Part shown: piece by piece, positions 9,749-19,709 of the stretch
Position numbering within the stretch: position 1 is the first letter of the stretch
How the letters are laid out: each line of letters starts with the position of its first letter
NCBI RefSeq assembly: GCF_007954355.1
Contig: NZ_VOLR01000003.1
Coordinates: forward strand, 124,001 to 188,000
DNA length: 64,000 bases
Direction: 5' to 3'
Source of the DNA: Colwellia hornerae
GTDB taxonomy: Bacteria; Pseudomonadota; Gammaproteobacteria; Enterobacterales; Alteromonadaceae
Made by a program: the position numbers and the translations under genes
The notes under the pieces: model-generated
What the model saw: the letters and a program-made list of their open reading frames with translations, nothing else
The model's database searches: none
Told to the model about the DNA's origin: nothing

Positions 9749-10999
9749 TCAAACAACTTTACCGATTTCGAAAATTGGTAAGTACATGGCGATAATTAAT
9801 CCACCAATAACGACACCGAGTACTGCCATTATCATCGGCTCTAATAAACTGGTCAGGGAGTCTACCGCGTCATCAACTTGTTGCTCGTATATAGTAGCAA
9901 CTTTGGCAAGCATATCATCCACAGCGCCAGACTCTTCGCCAATGGCGACCATTTGTATGACCATATCAGGGAAAATATTACAGTTACGCATCGCTAAATT
10001 CATTTGCATGCCCGACGAGACTTCGGCGCGGATCTCTAGAATAGCGATACGAAAAACAGCATTACCAGAAGCACCTGCAGCCGACTCTAACGCGTCTGGT
10101 AATGGCACACCGGCAGCAAAAGTAGTAGAAAGTGTTCTTGCGTAGCGGGCAACCGCCGCCTTTTCGAGTAAGGCACCAATAACCGGAATTTTTAATATTA
10201 TTCTATCAATACGGTCTCTAAAACTTTGGCTGTTAAGGTGAGCTTTTTTAAAAAAGAAACTGGCGATAAATAATCCGGCCAATCCTAAATACCAATAAGC
10301 TTGCATAAATTCTGATATCGAGATAACAAATAAAGTGAACGCGGGGAGCTCAGCGCCAAAACTGTTAAAAATATCTTGGAATACCGGCACCACAAAAATT
10401 AATAATATCGAGGTAACAATCAGCGCTATCACCAATACAGAGATAGGATAAGTCATCGCTTTTTTTATTTTCGACTTTAATGCCTCGGCTTTTTCTTTAT
10501 AGGTAGCAATACGATCATAAATGGTTTCAAGTGCCCCCGATTGCTCGCCAGAACTGACTAAATCACAATATAAATCATCAAAATATTTTGGGTGGTCACG
10601 TAAACATTCAGACAAAGGAATACCCGATTGCAATTTATTACTGATATCGCCTAAAAGTCGTTGCATATTGCCATTGCTATGACCTTTACCTATCATTTCA
10701 ACGGTTTGTACTAAGGGTACTCCGGCGCCAAGCATGGTCGCTATTTGCCGGGTAACAATGGCAATGTCTGCCGGTACTATTTTTTTATCATTAGCATTAC
10801 CAAAAAGAGATTTGGCTTTCTTTTTAACTTTTCCAGGGGTAATGCCCTGTTTACGTAACTGGGCTTTTAATTCCAACATACTGGTGGCGGGTAGCTCACC
10901 ATTTACTTTTTTGCCTTTACGGTTTACCCCTTGCCAAACAAATGTATCAAGAGCTTTAGCTTGTGGTAATTTTTTTTTCTTAGCCCCTGAACTTGCCAT
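9749..10999 (-). CDS. pilC: Type IV pilus inner-membrane platform protein PilC
   Basis: 416-residue GspF/PilC-family platform protein that couples the assembly ATPase to pilin extraction. Two homologous cytoplasmic four-helix domains (one with ATMLGAGVPLVQT, the other with TFAAGVPLPDALE) are separated by a membrane hairpin, and a last membrane segment lies at the C-terminus (AVLGVVIGGLIIAMYLPIF). The Lys-rich N-terminus is common in this family. It lies between pilB and pilD. Confidence 0.96.
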   Translation of the reverse strand: MASSGAKKKKLPQAKALDTFVWQGVNRKGKKVNGELPATSMLELKAQLRKQGITPGKVKKKAKSLFGNANDKKIVPADIAIVTRQIATMLGAGVPLVQTVEMIGKGHSNGNMQRLLGDISNKLQSGIPLSECLRDHPKYFDDLYCDLVSSGEQSGALETIYDRIATYKEKAEALKSKIKKAMTYPISVLVIALIVTSILLIFVVPVFQDIFNSFGAELPAFTLFVISISEFMQAYWYLGLAGLFIASFFFKKAHLNSQSFRDRIDRIILKIPVIGALLEKAAVARYARTLSTTFAAGVPLPDALESAAGASGNAVFRIAILEIRAEVSSGMQMNLAMRNCNIFPDMVIQMVAIGEESGAVDDMLAKVATIYEQQVDDAVDSLTSLLEPMIMAVLGVVIGGLIIAMYLPIFEIGKVV

Positions 11000-11082
11000 A
11001 TATTATTTACCTGTAAAGTTAAATTATTAGTCATTGCTAATACTAGTCAATATCTCTAAAAATAATAGTGAGAGGTTTCTTA

Positions 11083-12786
11083 TTATGCAGAAGTAACACG
11101 GTTTATTTCTGCTAAACTTGTTACCCCTTGATGGGCTTTTTCTAAACCCGATTGACGTAAATTATTATAACCTTCTCTTTGACACTGCTGGGCGATATCC
11201 ATAGAATTACCACCTTCCATAATAATAGAAGACATTTTATCACTGATTTTTATCACTTCATAAACTCCAACTCGACCTTTATAACCGCCGGTACATTGCT
11301 CGCAACCCACAGGTTTAAATAATTGTATATTACTCAGTTGTAGAGCGGTAAAACCTTGTTTTTCCAGTTCAGCTGTCGGGACAACATCTTCAACTTTGCA
11401 GCGATTACATAAGCGTCTGGCTAAACGCTGAGCAATAATAATACTCACTGAACTGGCAACATTGTATGAAGGAACGCCCATATTTAACAGTCGAGTCAGT
11501 GTTTCTGAGGCGGAGTTTGTATGTAAAGTTGATAACACTAAGTGACCGGTTTGCGCGGCTTTAATCGCTATTTCAGCCGTTTCGAGGTCACGAATTTCGC
11601 CGACCATAACAATATCGGGATCTTGACGAAGAAAAGAGCGCAGCGCATTAGGAAAGGTTAAACCGGCGCGAACATTAATTTGTACTTGATTAACGCCATC
11701 TAAATTAATTTCTACGGGATCTTCTGCCGTAGATATATTACGTTCTTCGGTATTTAGAATATTTAAACCAGTATAAAGAGACACTGTTTTACCTGAGCCG
11801 GTTGGGCCGGTTACCAATATCATTCCTTGTGGCTGCTCTAAGGCTTCCATATATATTTTTTTCTGGGCCGGCTCATAGCCGAGCATTTCAATACCTAACA
11901 TCGCGCTAGAAGAGTCAAGTATACGCATTACAACTTTTTCACCCCACATGGTGGGTAGCGTTGAGACACGAAAATCAATGGATTTTTTCTTTGATAAGGC
12001 TAATTTTATTCGCCCATCTTGCGGGACGCGCCGTTCAGCGATATCCAGTTTTGACATTACTTTTAAGCGCGCCGCCATACGAGAGGCAAGCGATACCGGT
12101 GGTTTTGCCATTTCAGTTAAAATGCCATCGACACGAAAGCGAATGCGGTAAGATTTTTCGTAAGGTTCAAAGTGCAAATCTGAAGCACCTTTGCGAATAG
12201 CGTCGAGTAATATTTTATTGATATAGACAACAATCGGCGCATCTTCTTTATCGCCGGTGGCGTTGTCATCTTCTTTGCGTTCTTCTTCAACGTCTATACC
12301 GGCCAATTCTGCAGCATCAATATCGGTGATATCTAAAGCATCACTTTCTTCTTCAAGAATTTTATCAATAAACAGTTGTAAGCTTTGATCATTAGTTAAT
12401 ACTAACTCAGTAGGAAAACCGGTATTAAATTGAATATCTTCTAATGCATCTAAATTGGTCGGGTCGGACATAGCGACGAATAACACTTTACCGCGTAAAA
12501 ATAATGGCAGCGCATTATGTTTGCGGATCAGTTTTTCGTTGCGAATGCCTTCTGGGATCATCGTGCTATCGAAAGCGTTTAAATCGATTAACGGAAAGCC
12601 AAAACTACGAGACAGTATGGTCGCGATACTATTAGCGTTTAAATTTTTATCTTCAATAAGAAATCGTATGAAAGGTTTTGCTTGCTGAAGGAAGTCAGCA
12701 CTAATGGTATCAATAGTATCTTTGGTAACAATATCATGCTTTAAAAGTGCAGTTAAAACACTGGATTGTTTATGATGACCTTTCAT
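11083..12786 (-). CDS. pilB: Type IV pilus assembly ATPase PilB
   Basis: 567-residue hexameric secretion ATPase that powers pilus extension. An N-terminal GspE domain is followed by the ATPase core with Walker A (GPTGSGKT), the Asp box, Walker B ([10 protein letters not shown]) and the His box ([11 protein letters not shown]). A four-cysteine zinc site (CNRC ... CEQC) lies near residues 455-500. An acidic linker near residues 150-175 (EEERKEDDN) separates the domains. It is first in the pilB-pilC-pilD-coaE minus-strand operon, downstream of separately terminated pilA. Confidence 0.97.
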   Translation of the reverse strand: MKGHHKQSSVLTALLKHDIVTKDTIDTISADFLQQAKPFIRFLIEDKNLNANSIATILSRSFGFPLIDLNAFDSTMIPEGIRNEKLIRKHNALPLFLRGKVLFVAMSDPTNLDALEDIQFNTGFPTELVLTNDQSLQLFIDKILEEESDALDITDIDAAELAGIDVEEERKEDDNATGDKEDAPIVVYINKILLDAIRKGASDLHFEPYEKSYRIRFRVDGILTEMAKPPVSLASRMAARLKVMSKLDIAERRVPQDGRIKLALSKKKSIDFRVSTLPTMWGEKVVMRILDSSSAMLGIEMLGYEPAQKKIYMEALEQPQGMILVTGPTGSGKTVSLYTGLNILNTEERNISTAEDPVEINLDGVNQVQINVRAGLTFPNALRSFLRQDPDIVMVGEIRDLETAEIAIKAAQTGHLVLSTLHTNSASETLTRLLNMGVPSYNVASSVSIIIAQRLARRLCNRCKVEDVVPTAELEKQGFTALQLSNIQLFKPVGCEQCTGGYKGRVGVYEVIKISDKMSSIIMEGGNSMDIAQQCQREGYNNLRQSGLEKAHQGVTSLAEINRVTSA

Positions 12787-12897
12787 GGAGACCTTTTAGC
12801 GGTAAGGGTAATATTATGTATTTACTCACAATGTTAATAGTAAGTATAGCTGAATTCATTTTCGAATTAAGGAAAAAATTTTAAAATAGATTGATAT

Positions 12898-12924
12898 AAA
12901 AAAAGCTCCATAGGAGCTTTTTAT
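12898..12924 (-). terminator. pilA terminator
   Basis: A 10-bp stem (AAAAAGCTCC / GGAGCTTTTT, 12901-12910 and 12914-12923) with loop ATA, flanked by A/T runs, lies about 30 bases downstream of the pilA stop on the minus strand. It explains high pilin expression uncoupled from pilB. Confidence 0.85.
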
Positions 12925-12952
12925 CTAAACTTACTTATGTAAAATAATTATA

Positions 12953-13414
12953 TTATTTTGCTTTACACCAACCGCTTGTTAAACAACTAGCTGTTGTTGA
13001 AGTTATTGTCCAAGTTAGTGGGCTTCCTGTAGGGGTAGCAATCATATTTGAAGAGTCGGTTGCTGATGTTGACGCAGCTGTTATAACACCATCGGCAATA
13101 GTCATAGTATCAAGATTTGCGTAGGTTCCAGTAGCTACTGTAGCTGGAATACCTTGATAACCAGCATCACATGCTGTTAATGCACCTTCAGTTTGAAAGC
13201 ATAGTTCGACCGCAGTTCTCGCGGCACCAACCATAGAAACCACTTCGGCAAATTTAGCTTTCTTCGTATAATCCTGGTAAGCAGGTAATGCTACCGCGGC
13301 TAAAATACCGATAATCGCAACAACGATCATTAATTCAATAAGGGTAAAACCCTTCGCTTTATTTAAAGATTTATTTTTTAAAGATTTAACATTGTTCATA
13401 ATAGGTATATCCAT
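12953..13414 (-). CDS. pilA: Type IV major pilin PilA
   Basis: Structural pilin. The prepilin motif KG^[17 protein letters not shown] is complete: a basic leader, Gly -1, Phe +1, Glu +5 and a long hydrophobic helix. The mature protein is about 130 residues. Two Cys pairs are visible, one mid-protein (ELCFQ and TACDAG) and a C-terminal pair (SCLTSGWC) forming the usual D-loop. The start is uncertain: ATG 13414 gives a 22-residue leader, while ATG 13399 gives 17 residues with a possible GGA upstream. The gene has its own terminator. Confidence 0.95.
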   Translation of the reverse strand: MDIPIMNNVKSLKNKSLNKAKGFTLIELMIVVAIIGILAAVALPAYQDYTKKAKFAEVVSMVGAARTAVELCFQTEGALTACDAGYQGIPATVATGTYANLDTMTIADGVITAASTSATDSSNMIATPTGSPLTWTITSTTASCLTSGWCKAK

Positions 13415-13559
13415 ACATGATTACGGGGGCTGAATTTATATTGCGACAAAATTCAGGAAATGTAAAATTTTGTGACACTTTTTTTATGTTTTTTTTGAAA
13501 ATAGTTAGAAAACTGTTAATAACAAATAGCTTTTTAACTAAATATATCACTATTAAATG

Positions 13560-14447
13560 TTAAACAAAGCGCATAGAAAGGTCAATAGCATTGATATTTT
13601 TAGTTAATGCGCCCACCGAAATAAAATCGACACCTGCTTTTGCATAGCTTTTAAGTGTTTCTATGGTCATATTGCCAGAAACTTCTAATTTGGTTTTACC
13701 TTGTGATATTTCAATTGTTGCTATAACTGCTTGTTCGATCATTTCATGGCTAAAATTATCAAGCATAATAATATCACTGCCAGCATTTAATGCTTGAGTG
13801 AGTTCAGCGATACTTTCAACTTCAACTTCAACCGTTTTATTTGGATGATTTTTTCGAGCGGTCTGAATCGATTTCTCAATACCCCCACAGGCAGCAATAT
13901 GATTTTCTTTAATTAAGAAAGCATCAAATAAACCAATCCGATGATTAACACCACCACCACATTTTACTGCATATTTTTGCGCACTACGCAAGCCAGGCAC
14001 TGTTTTACGAGTATCAAGTAACTTGGTTTTGCTACCTGATAATTCTTTAACATAGCGACTGGTTAACGTTGCAGTCCCTGAAAGTGATTGTAAAAAATTT
14101 AAAGCACAGCGTTCGCCAGTCAGTAAAATACGTGCGTTTCCAGATAATTCAAATAAGGTGCTATTGGCTTTGACACTTTCACCGTCGTTAACAAACCAAG
14201 TAATATCAGTTTTAGTCTTATATATAGCATCTAGCTGGGCGAAAACTTCATTAACCCAAGCCACACCACAAATAATACAAGCTTCACGGGTAATGATATT
14301 AGCAACGGCTATATTTTCCAGTGGAATTAACTCAGCTGTAATATCTTGGCTATTTTTTAATGCGTCGGCGTTATCAACACCTAAATCTTCACATAATGCC
14401 CAAGTTACTGTTTTTTTAATATCGTGTTGTAGTTGCACAGAAAGCAT
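13560..14447 (-). CDS. nadC: Nicotinate-nucleotide pyrophosphorylase (carboxylating) NadC
   Basis: Quinolinate phosphoribosyltransferase of de novo NAD synthesis, converting quinolinate and PRPP to nicotinate mononucleotide. At 295 residues it has family motifs EDLGVDNADALKN near the N-terminus, LLDTRKTVPGLRSAQKYAV, GGGVNHRIGLFDAFLIKENH and the C-terminal ISVGALTKN. The upstream enzyme NadB is encoded at 34498-36096 in this window. The position between pilA and ampD is the same as in E. coli. Confidence 0.97.
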   Translation of the reverse strand: MLSVQLQHDIKKTVTWALCEDLGVDNADALKNSQDITAELIPLENIAVANIITREACIICGVAWVNEVFAQLDAIYKTKTDITWFVNDGESVKANSTLFELSGNARILLTGERCALNFLQSLSGTATLTSRYVKELSGSKTKLLDTRKTVPGLRSAQKYAVKCGGGVNHRIGLFDAFLIKENHIAACGGIEKSIQTARKNHPNKTVEVEVESIAELTQALNAGSDIIMLDNFSHEMIEQAVIATIEISQGKTKLEVSGNMTIETLKSYAKAGVDFISVGALTKNINAIDLSMRFV

Positions 14448-14529
14448 TGAATTTTATTCTCTTTTTTTGGTAAATAATTAAGTAAGTTTTTAGTTGGTCG
14501 TTTATCGCCAGTAAATCACAGCAGGTAGA

Positions 14530-15048
14530 TCATTGCTCGCGTAAAATAAGTTCCTTACCTATCTGGCTGAATTCTACCCTTTTTAATGCGCTCATGCCCA
14601 ATAGAATTTCATTAGACTGCATGCTGGGATTGATGTGGGCACTAACATCATACAAATAAATATTACCAATACTGAGCTGTTGTAATTCAGTTTGATAAAC
14701 AGTGGTAGTGCCATTTGCCGTATTAACAAGCGATGGCCGATTTCCTTTTAGCTGTAATTGCTCTGCTATATGAGCGGGAATAGACACTTGTGTTGCTCCA
14801 GTGTCGAGTAAAAAAACTACCGGCATCTCATTTATTTCACCATGTACAACATAATGACCTTGGCGATTTTGTTGTAATGTGACTTCCGCTTTACCCTGTG
14901 TATTTAAACTAATCTGCGGGTCTTTGTTAGGATCCCATTGTTTATCAAGTACATCTTGAAAGAAAAACACCATTAATGCCAACGCACATAACCAGGCTAA
15001 CCAAATAAATACTTTTCCCATTTTGTTTGTCGGATCAAATTCAGTCAT
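14530..15048 (-). CDS. Retropepsin-like aspartic protease (TIGR02281 family)
   Basis: 172-residue protein with one N-terminal membrane anchor (about residues 13-30, FIWLAWLCALALMVFFF) and a periplasmic clan AA domain with the catalytic motif LLDTGAT near residue 81. The hydrophobic-Gly partner LLGMSAL lies near the C-terminus. Homologues are single-domain dimeric aspartic proteases whose substrates are largely unknown. It diverges from ampD with only 42 bp between them, so the promoters must overlap. Confidence 0.85.
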   Translation of the reverse strand: MTEFDPTNKMGKVFIWLAWLCALALMVFFFQDVLDKQWDPNKDPQISLNTQGKAEVTLQQNRQGHYVVHGEINEMPVVFLLDTGATQVSIPAHIAEQLQLKGNRPSLVNTANGTTTVYQTELQQLSIGNIYLYDVSAHINPSMQSNEILLGMSALKRVEFSQIGKELILREQ

Positions 15049-15090
15049 ACTCTATATACATATCTTGAAATTAAATATTAACGCTATTGT

Positions 15091-15684
15091 ATGACGAAAG
15101 ACTTAAAAAATAAATTGTCCGCCGAGCAAAATAACAATATGCCTATTATCAGTGGCTGGCTTGTTAACGAAGAACAACAAAAATCACCACATTTTAGTGT
15201 GCGAGATAAAAATGATACGGTTCATTTATTGGTGGTACATAATATCTCATTACCGCCAAATCAATTTGGTGGTGGCTATATCACCGATTTTTTTTTAGGG
15301 AAGTTAGATAGTAAAGCACATTGCTATTTTGAAGAAATTGCTCAGTTAAAAGTCTCTGCCCATTGCTTGATCACTAGAGCAGGGCAAATTATTCAATATG
15401 TTTCATTTGATGATAAAGCTTGGCATGCGGGTGTATCTTCCTACCAAGGACAGGATAAATGTAATGATTTTTCTATTGGTATTGAGCTTGAGGGCGCTGA
15501 TGATATTGCTTACACTCCCGCGCAATATCATACCTTGGCGCAATTAACCCAAGCATTGCAGCAAAGTTATCCCGCCATTAAAAGTAATATAACGGGACAT
15601 AGTGATATCGCGCCAGGGAGAAAAACAGATCCGGGTAATGCTTTTAATTGGCAACATTTCCATGATTGTTTAAAGTCTAGTTAA
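15091..15684 (+). CDS. ampD: 1,6-anhydro-N-acetylmuramyl-L-alanine amidase AmpD
   Basis: Cytoplasmic zinc amidase of peptidoglycan recycling, releasing the peptide from anhydro-muropeptides and so lowering the AmpR inducer level. At 197 residues, zinc ligands are visible as His in LLVVHNIS, His in ITGHSDIAPGRKTDPG, and Asp in the same motif. AWHAGVS is also conserved. ampE follows after 113 bp, as in enterobacteria. Confidence 0.95.
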   Translation: MTKDLKNKLSAEQNNNMPIISGWLVNEEQQKSPHFSVRDKNDTVHLLVVHNISLPPNQFGGGYITDFFLGKLDSKAHCYFEEIAQLKVSAHCLITRAGQIIQYVSFDDKAWHAGVSSYQGQDKCNDFSIGIELEGADDIAYTPAQYHTLAQLTQALQQSYPAIKSNITGHSDIAPGRKTDPGNAFNWQHFHDCLKSS

Positions 15685-15693
15685 TTCAATAGC

Positions 15694-15763
15694 AAAGGGT
15701 ATATACTCGTTACCAATCAAAATGCAGGTATCAGAGTGTTTGAATGGCAACGGCGATATACTC
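15694..15763. repeat. Intergenic repeat-like element between ampD and ampE
   Basis: ATATACTC occurs at 15701-15708 and again at 15756-15763. The right part, TTGAATGGCAACGGCGATAT (15740-15759), is close to TTGAAGTGGAACGGCTATAT at 39220-39239 and shares TTGAATGGC with the element at 7252-7303. Probably one degenerate dispersed repeat family. Confidence 0.4.
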
Positions 15764-15797
15764 ATTTTAAAAGTGGATAATAAATTAGGAAAACTAT

Positions 15798-16721
15798 ATG
15801 AGTCTTATTAGCTTACTTATTGCCTTGGCGGCAGAGCGTTACTTGTCGACGACAGCGTGGCAATTTAAAACCTATTTTCATGCTTATGTTAGTCTATTTA
15901 AACGCACTAAATTAAGGCATTTAGCCAAGCCGTCAATTGTCTCACAGCTTATCTTTATTGCCATACCCGTTGTTGTTTGTGACTTACTGTTCGAGCTTGT
16001 TGATGATGGCTTACTCTATTTAATTTTTTCAACCATGATTTTGATTGTTTGTTTTGGTTGTACGAAAACACGGCAGACCTATAAAGCTTATTTATTGTCG
16101 GCTTTTCGAGGCGAACCAACAACATGCGAATTGCATCATAGCCAACTGCAACAAGATACTTGCAGTGCGCCAATGAGTTTTGGCCAATTATTAGTATGGT
16201 TAAATTACCGATACTTTATTGCCATTATGATTTTATTTGTTGTTTTTGGACCCGCGGGCGCATTGTTTTATCGTCTACTAGTGACCATGAATGAATGTCC
16301 TGAAGTGCTTGCAGAAGAATGTAAAGACAAACAAGTAGAAGTTGACGCTGAGCTTGATGAAGCGGATGTTGAAGTGAATAATGATGCTGATACCAGCGAC
16401 TCGACGGAAAAAAATGAATCTCAGCTATTGAAAGATATGCTCTTTTGGGTTGATTGGTTGCCAGTACGTATGGTTGCTTTTGGCTATATGCTGGTCGGAC
16501 ACTTTTCAAAAGCTATGCCGGTATGGTTAGAAAATTTATTTGATATTAACAAGCAACCTAACCAAATATTGATCAGTGTCGCACAAAAGTCTGAAGATTT
16601 TATGGTTGACCCTGATGACTGCACTGCTGAACCTTGTTTATTAGTAAGGTTAGCAAAGCGGACTTTGCTGTTATGCCTAGCGGTGATCGCGATATTAATA
16701 CTAACGGGTATTCTTAATTAA
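15798..16721 (+). CDS. ampE: AmpE-like regulatory membrane protein
   Basis: 307-residue polytopic inner-membrane protein of the CobD/CbiB-like AmpE family. Membrane segments appear near residues 48-90, 140-165 and at the C-terminus (LLLCLAVIAILILTGIL). The N-terminal SLISLLIALAAERYL is typical. An acidic loop near residues 170-205 (EVDAELDEADVEVN) makes it longer than E. coli AmpE (284). The family is linked to sensing of peptidoglycan or beta-lactams together with AmpD, but its biochemical role is unsettled. Confidence 0.85.
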   Translation: MSLISLLIALAAERYLSTTAWQFKTYFHAYVSLFKRTKLRHLAKPSIVSQLIFIAIPVVVCDLLFELVDDGLLYLIFSTMILIVCFGCTKTRQTYKAYLLSAFRGEPTTCELHHSQLQQDTCSAPMSFGQLLVWLNYRYFIAIMILFVVFGPAGALFYRLLVTMNECPEVLAEECKDKQVEVDAELDEADVEVNNDADTSDSTEKNESQLLKDMLFWVDWLPVRMVAFGYMLVGHFSKAMPVWLENLFDINKQPNQILISVAQKSEDFMVDPDDCTAEPCLLVRLAKRTLLLCLAVIAILILTGILN

Positions 16722-16795
16722 TTTCTTGCTTGGTAGTTTCTGGGTGGCACTGCTGTGACATCCTTTTTCAAGTACTGAGTCGAGCCCTCGATATA

Positions 16796-16837
16796 TGACA
16801 CTTTCGCATTAGCGTTAGTATTTACGTGAAAGTGTCA
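16796..16837. repeat. Long inverted repeat between ampE and topB
   Basis: TGACACTTTC (16796-16805) is the exact reverse complement of GAAAGTGTCA (16828-16837). The stem extends two more pairs with one G-T wobble. It lies between convergent ampE and topB with no T run, so it is a weak terminator candidate. Confidence 0.5.
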
Positions 16838-16853
16838 CAATAGCAATGAACTA

Positions 16854-18788
16854 TTAACCAGCCTTTTTAAAGCGAGTCTTTCTTTTTGATTTTCGCTTAA
16901 AAGGCACTTTAGGTAATTGCTCAAAAGACTGTTGTTCAGCTTGAGCCACCATACTTTTTAGCGTTGCAGTTAATGGCGTAATAAAATTTTGATAGTTACT
17001 TCTACGCTCACTAATATCATTGAGTGTCGCTTCCCACTGTGCTGTCATATCTGGCGTTGTTGCCATTTTAGGTAAAGCGTTGATCAGTGAAGTGCCAATA
17101 TCTGTCGCCGTTATATTTTTACCAATACGTTGTAAAAATCCTCGTTTAAAAAGTAAATCAATAATACCAGCGCGTGTCGCTTCGGTACCCAAACCATCAG
17201 TTTCTTTGAGGATCTTTTTAATCTCGCTATTTTGTACAAAACGGGCAATACCTGTCATTGCGCCGAGTAGCGTTGCATCGTTGTAGGCAGTTGGTGCTTG
17301 TGTCACTTTCTCAGCAATTAAACCTTGCGGGCAATATAATGTTTCGCCTTGAGTTAATTTTGGCAATAATTGCTCTGTAAAAGTTGTTTGCTCATTATTT
17401 TCAGGGGATGTTGTTTTTGTTTTGCTCGATTGGAACATTATTTTCCAACCCAGCTGCTGTGGCACTTTAGCATTAACCTTGAATTTACCTTGCGCTATCT
17501 CTAATTCTACTTGTGTTTGCTGGTAACAATAAGGCGGGTAAAATTGGGCTAAATACTGGCGGACAATGAGCTGATAAATGTTTTTTTCAAAAGAGTTGAG
17601 AGAAAGATTACTGGCTGATTTTTCTGTAGGAATAATTGCATGGTGAGCACTTACTTTACTGTTATTCCACGCTTTACCTTTAATCGTGCTGTCGGCATTT
17701 TTAGCAAACTCGGCATACTTGTTATTTGATTCCGCTAAAATTTGTATAATAGCCTTAGCTTGTTGATGATGTTCTACGGGTAAGTACCTAGAGTCTGATC
17801 TGGGATAGGTGATTAATTGATGTTTTTCATATAATGCCTGACAAACATCCAGTACTAATTTTGCATTCATTGAAAATTGCTTGGCGGCATCAATTTGTAA
17901 TGCTGACAAATTGTAGGGCAGTGCGGCAAATTGCTTTTTGTCTTGTTCGTTAAGCAAGGTCACTATAGCGGGCTTATCTGTGATGCGACTAACAACATTT
18001 TCTGCGAGTGCTTTATTAATAATTTTTTTATTTTCATCCATATGGGGAGCACAAGCCTCGCTTGGCTGCCATTTCGCAATGAACTTCTCACCCGCTGGGG
18101 TAATAATATCAGCATAAACATCAAAATAATCATGGGGAACAAATTCTGCGATTTGGCGATCTTTCTCAACCACTAAACCTAACAAGGGCGTTTGCACTCG
18201 ACCGACAGAAAGCACACCATTAAAGCCTACTTTTTGTCCTTGCAAAGTATAAGCGCGGGTAAGATTTATCCCGTATAACCAATCAGCACGTGAGCGAGCC
18301 AGTGCTGATATAGATAAAGGCATAAAATCTTGGTTACTCTTTAATGCGTTTAGTGACCTTTTTACCGCTGGTAAGTTTAAATCGCTGATTAATAAACGTT
18401 TAACTTGCTGTTTTTTAGTTTTAGACACTTTTAAAAAATCAATTACTTCATCAACCAGTAATTGACCTTCGCGGTCGGGATCGCCAGCGTGAATGATTTC
18501 ACTGGCATTTTTTACCAGTTTACGTAACACACTCAGTTGTGAACGGGTTTGTGCTTTTGGGGTGAGTTGCCATTGCTCGGGAATAATAGGCAGATGCTCC
18601 ATCCGCCACTTTTTAAAGTCATCGTTGTAAACTTCGGGATCGGCTTGCTCAAGAATATGACCAATACACCAACTCACTACATCACCATTGCCTAGCTCTA
18701 TATAGCCTTGTTGGCTTTTATGAGGTTTGGGTAACGCTGCCGCAATGGCACGTCCTAAACTTGGCTTTTCGGCAATATATAGTTTCAA
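16854..18788 (-). CDS. topB: DNA topoisomerase III TopB
   Basis: Type IA topoisomerase that decatenates replication and recombination intermediates. The TOPRIM domain begins at once (KLYIAEKPSLGRAIAAALPK, with HAGDPDREGQ further on). The active-site Tyr is in LITYPRSDSRYLP. Residues after about 590 are basic, with no zinc fingers. A TTG start at 18788, with TTGGA 8-12 bases upstream, gives MKLYIAEKPS as in E. coli and 644 residues. The ATG at 18818 would add 10 unsupported residues. Confidence 0.94.
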   Translation of the reverse strand: MKLYIAEKPSLGRAIAAALPKPHKSQQGYIELGNGDVVSWCIGHILEQADPEVYNDDFKKWRMEHLPIIPEQWQLTPKAQTRSQLSVLRKLVKNASEIIHAGDPDREGQLLVDEVIDFLKVSKTKKQQVKRLLISDLNLPAVKRSLNALKSNQDFMPLSISALARSRADWLYGINLTRAYTLQGQKVGFNGVLSVGRVQTPLLGLVVEKDRQIAEFVPHDYFDVYADIITPAGEKFIAKWQPSEACAPHMDENKKIINKALAENVVSRITDKPAIVTLLNEQDKKQFAALPYNLSALQIDAAKQFSMNAKLVLDVCQALYEKHQLITYPRSDSRYLPVEHHQQAKAIIQILAESNNKYAEFAKNADSTIKGKAWNNSKVSAHHAIIPTEKSASNLSLNSFEKNIYQLIVRQYLAQFYPPYCYQQTQVELEIAQGKFKVNAKVPQQLGWKIMFQSSKTKTTSPENNEQTTFTEQLLPKLTQGETLYCPQGLIAEKVTQAPTAYNDATLLGAMTGIARFVQNSEIKKILKETDGLGTEATRAGIIDLLFKRGFLQRIGKNITATDIGTSLINALPKMATTPDMTAQWEATLNDISERRSNYQNFITPLTATLKSMVAQAEQQSFEQLPKVPFKRKSKRKTRFKKAG

Positions 18789-18908
18789 TAGAATTTCCAA
18801 GGGGTCAATACACACCATTAGAATAAGCTTAGCACAGTAACTGGTATTTTATACAGTATTTGTTCTAGGTTATAATGAGTTCATTTTATTGAAGATGATA
18901 ATTTTAGT

Positions 18909-18948
18909 TAACGACCCACTTATACCTGTTATGGTGAGTGGGTCGTTA
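18909..18948. repeat. 12-bp perfect inverted repeat upstream of topB
   Basis: TAACGACCCACT (18909-18920) and AGTGGGTCGTTA (18937-18948) form a perfect 12-bp stem with a 16-base loop. It is downstream of the cytochrome b gene and upstream of topB on the minus strand. There is no T run, so a plain intrinsic terminator is uncertain. A transcript hairpin or protein site is possible. Confidence 0.55.
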
Positions 18949-18980
18949 TCTCGACGAGGACGCTGGGATGAAAATGAGCT

Positions 18981-19709
18981 TTACTTGTCTTTAGGTAAAT
19001 ATTTATAACCATGGATCATTGAAGAAACAATAGAATGTTTCTCACGTCGTTCAGCAAAAAATACCGCTAAAATATGCAGAGGGATTAATAACAACAAAAA
19101 GTAAAAGCTGTAAACATGAGCTGTTATAAAAGGCTTTCTAAAACTACGCATTTCTGTATAAGCATCCGCATCAACATTTTCTTTACTGTAAGGCTTAATT
19201 AAAGCTACTTGGCTTTTATCTTGGGCTATGCTGCCAGCAAAATACTGTCCAAAGGGCGGATAATAAATGTCGGTACCCGCAATCACTAAACCTGAAACCA
19301 TTTGAATAGACAAACTTAACATTAAAGCGCCAACCATAAGTTTACCGAGCGGACTATGACCTTTAAATGCTTTATTTTTATCTTTTTTGAAATCGGCGAA
19401 TTCTTGTTTAAAGGCTTTATTAAAAGGCAGTGTTTGTCCCCAACGCTCGTATCCTTTACCAATAAAACCAAGGATAATTCTAAAAATTAAATTTGCTGCA
19501 AAAACATATCCCACACAGACATGAATTGTTTTAAGCAGTATTTTCCCGTCCGTTGAGATACCTAGGTCTTTACCGAAATAAATAATACTGCCAATAACAA
19601 TAAGCAGTAGTACTGATAATACATTTAACCAATGAAACAAACGAATATTTCTACTCCAAACAAAGGTTTTAACTATAGTGGAAGTGATATTTACTTGGTT
19701 ATTTTGCAT
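18981..19709 (-). CDS. Cytochrome b561-type (cytochrome b/b6 domain) membrane protein
   Basis: 242-residue di-heme cytochrome b with four membrane segments. Candidate heme-ligand histidines lie in RLFHWLNV (segment 1), KTIHVCVGY (segment 2), TAHVYSFYF (segment 3) and IPLHILAVF (segment 4). It resembles the b-type subunits of Ni/Fe hydrogenases and thiosulfate or formate systems, which pass electrons between quinone and a partner. No partner gene (cytochrome c or dehydrogenase) is adjacent, so the electron donor and acceptor cannot be named. Confidence 0.82.
   Translation of the reverse strand: MQNNQVNITSTIVKTFVWSRNIRLFHWLNVLSVLLLIVIGSIIYFGKDLGISTDGKILLKTIHVCVGYVFAANLIFRIILGFIGKGYERWGQTLPFNKAFKQEFADFKKDKNKAFKGHSPLGKLMVGALMLSLSIQMVSGLVIAGTDIYYPPFGQYFAGSIAQDKSQVALIKPYSKENVDADAYTEMRSFRKPFITAHVYSFYFLLLLIPLHILAVFFAERREKHSIVSSMIHGYKYLPKDK

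Noticed and set aside
13435-13520. Possible sigma-54 promoter for pilA (TGTCAC-N5-TTTAC on the minus strand)
   Set aside because: It lacks both the invariant GG at -24 and the GC at -12, so it is not acceptable as a sigma-54 site.
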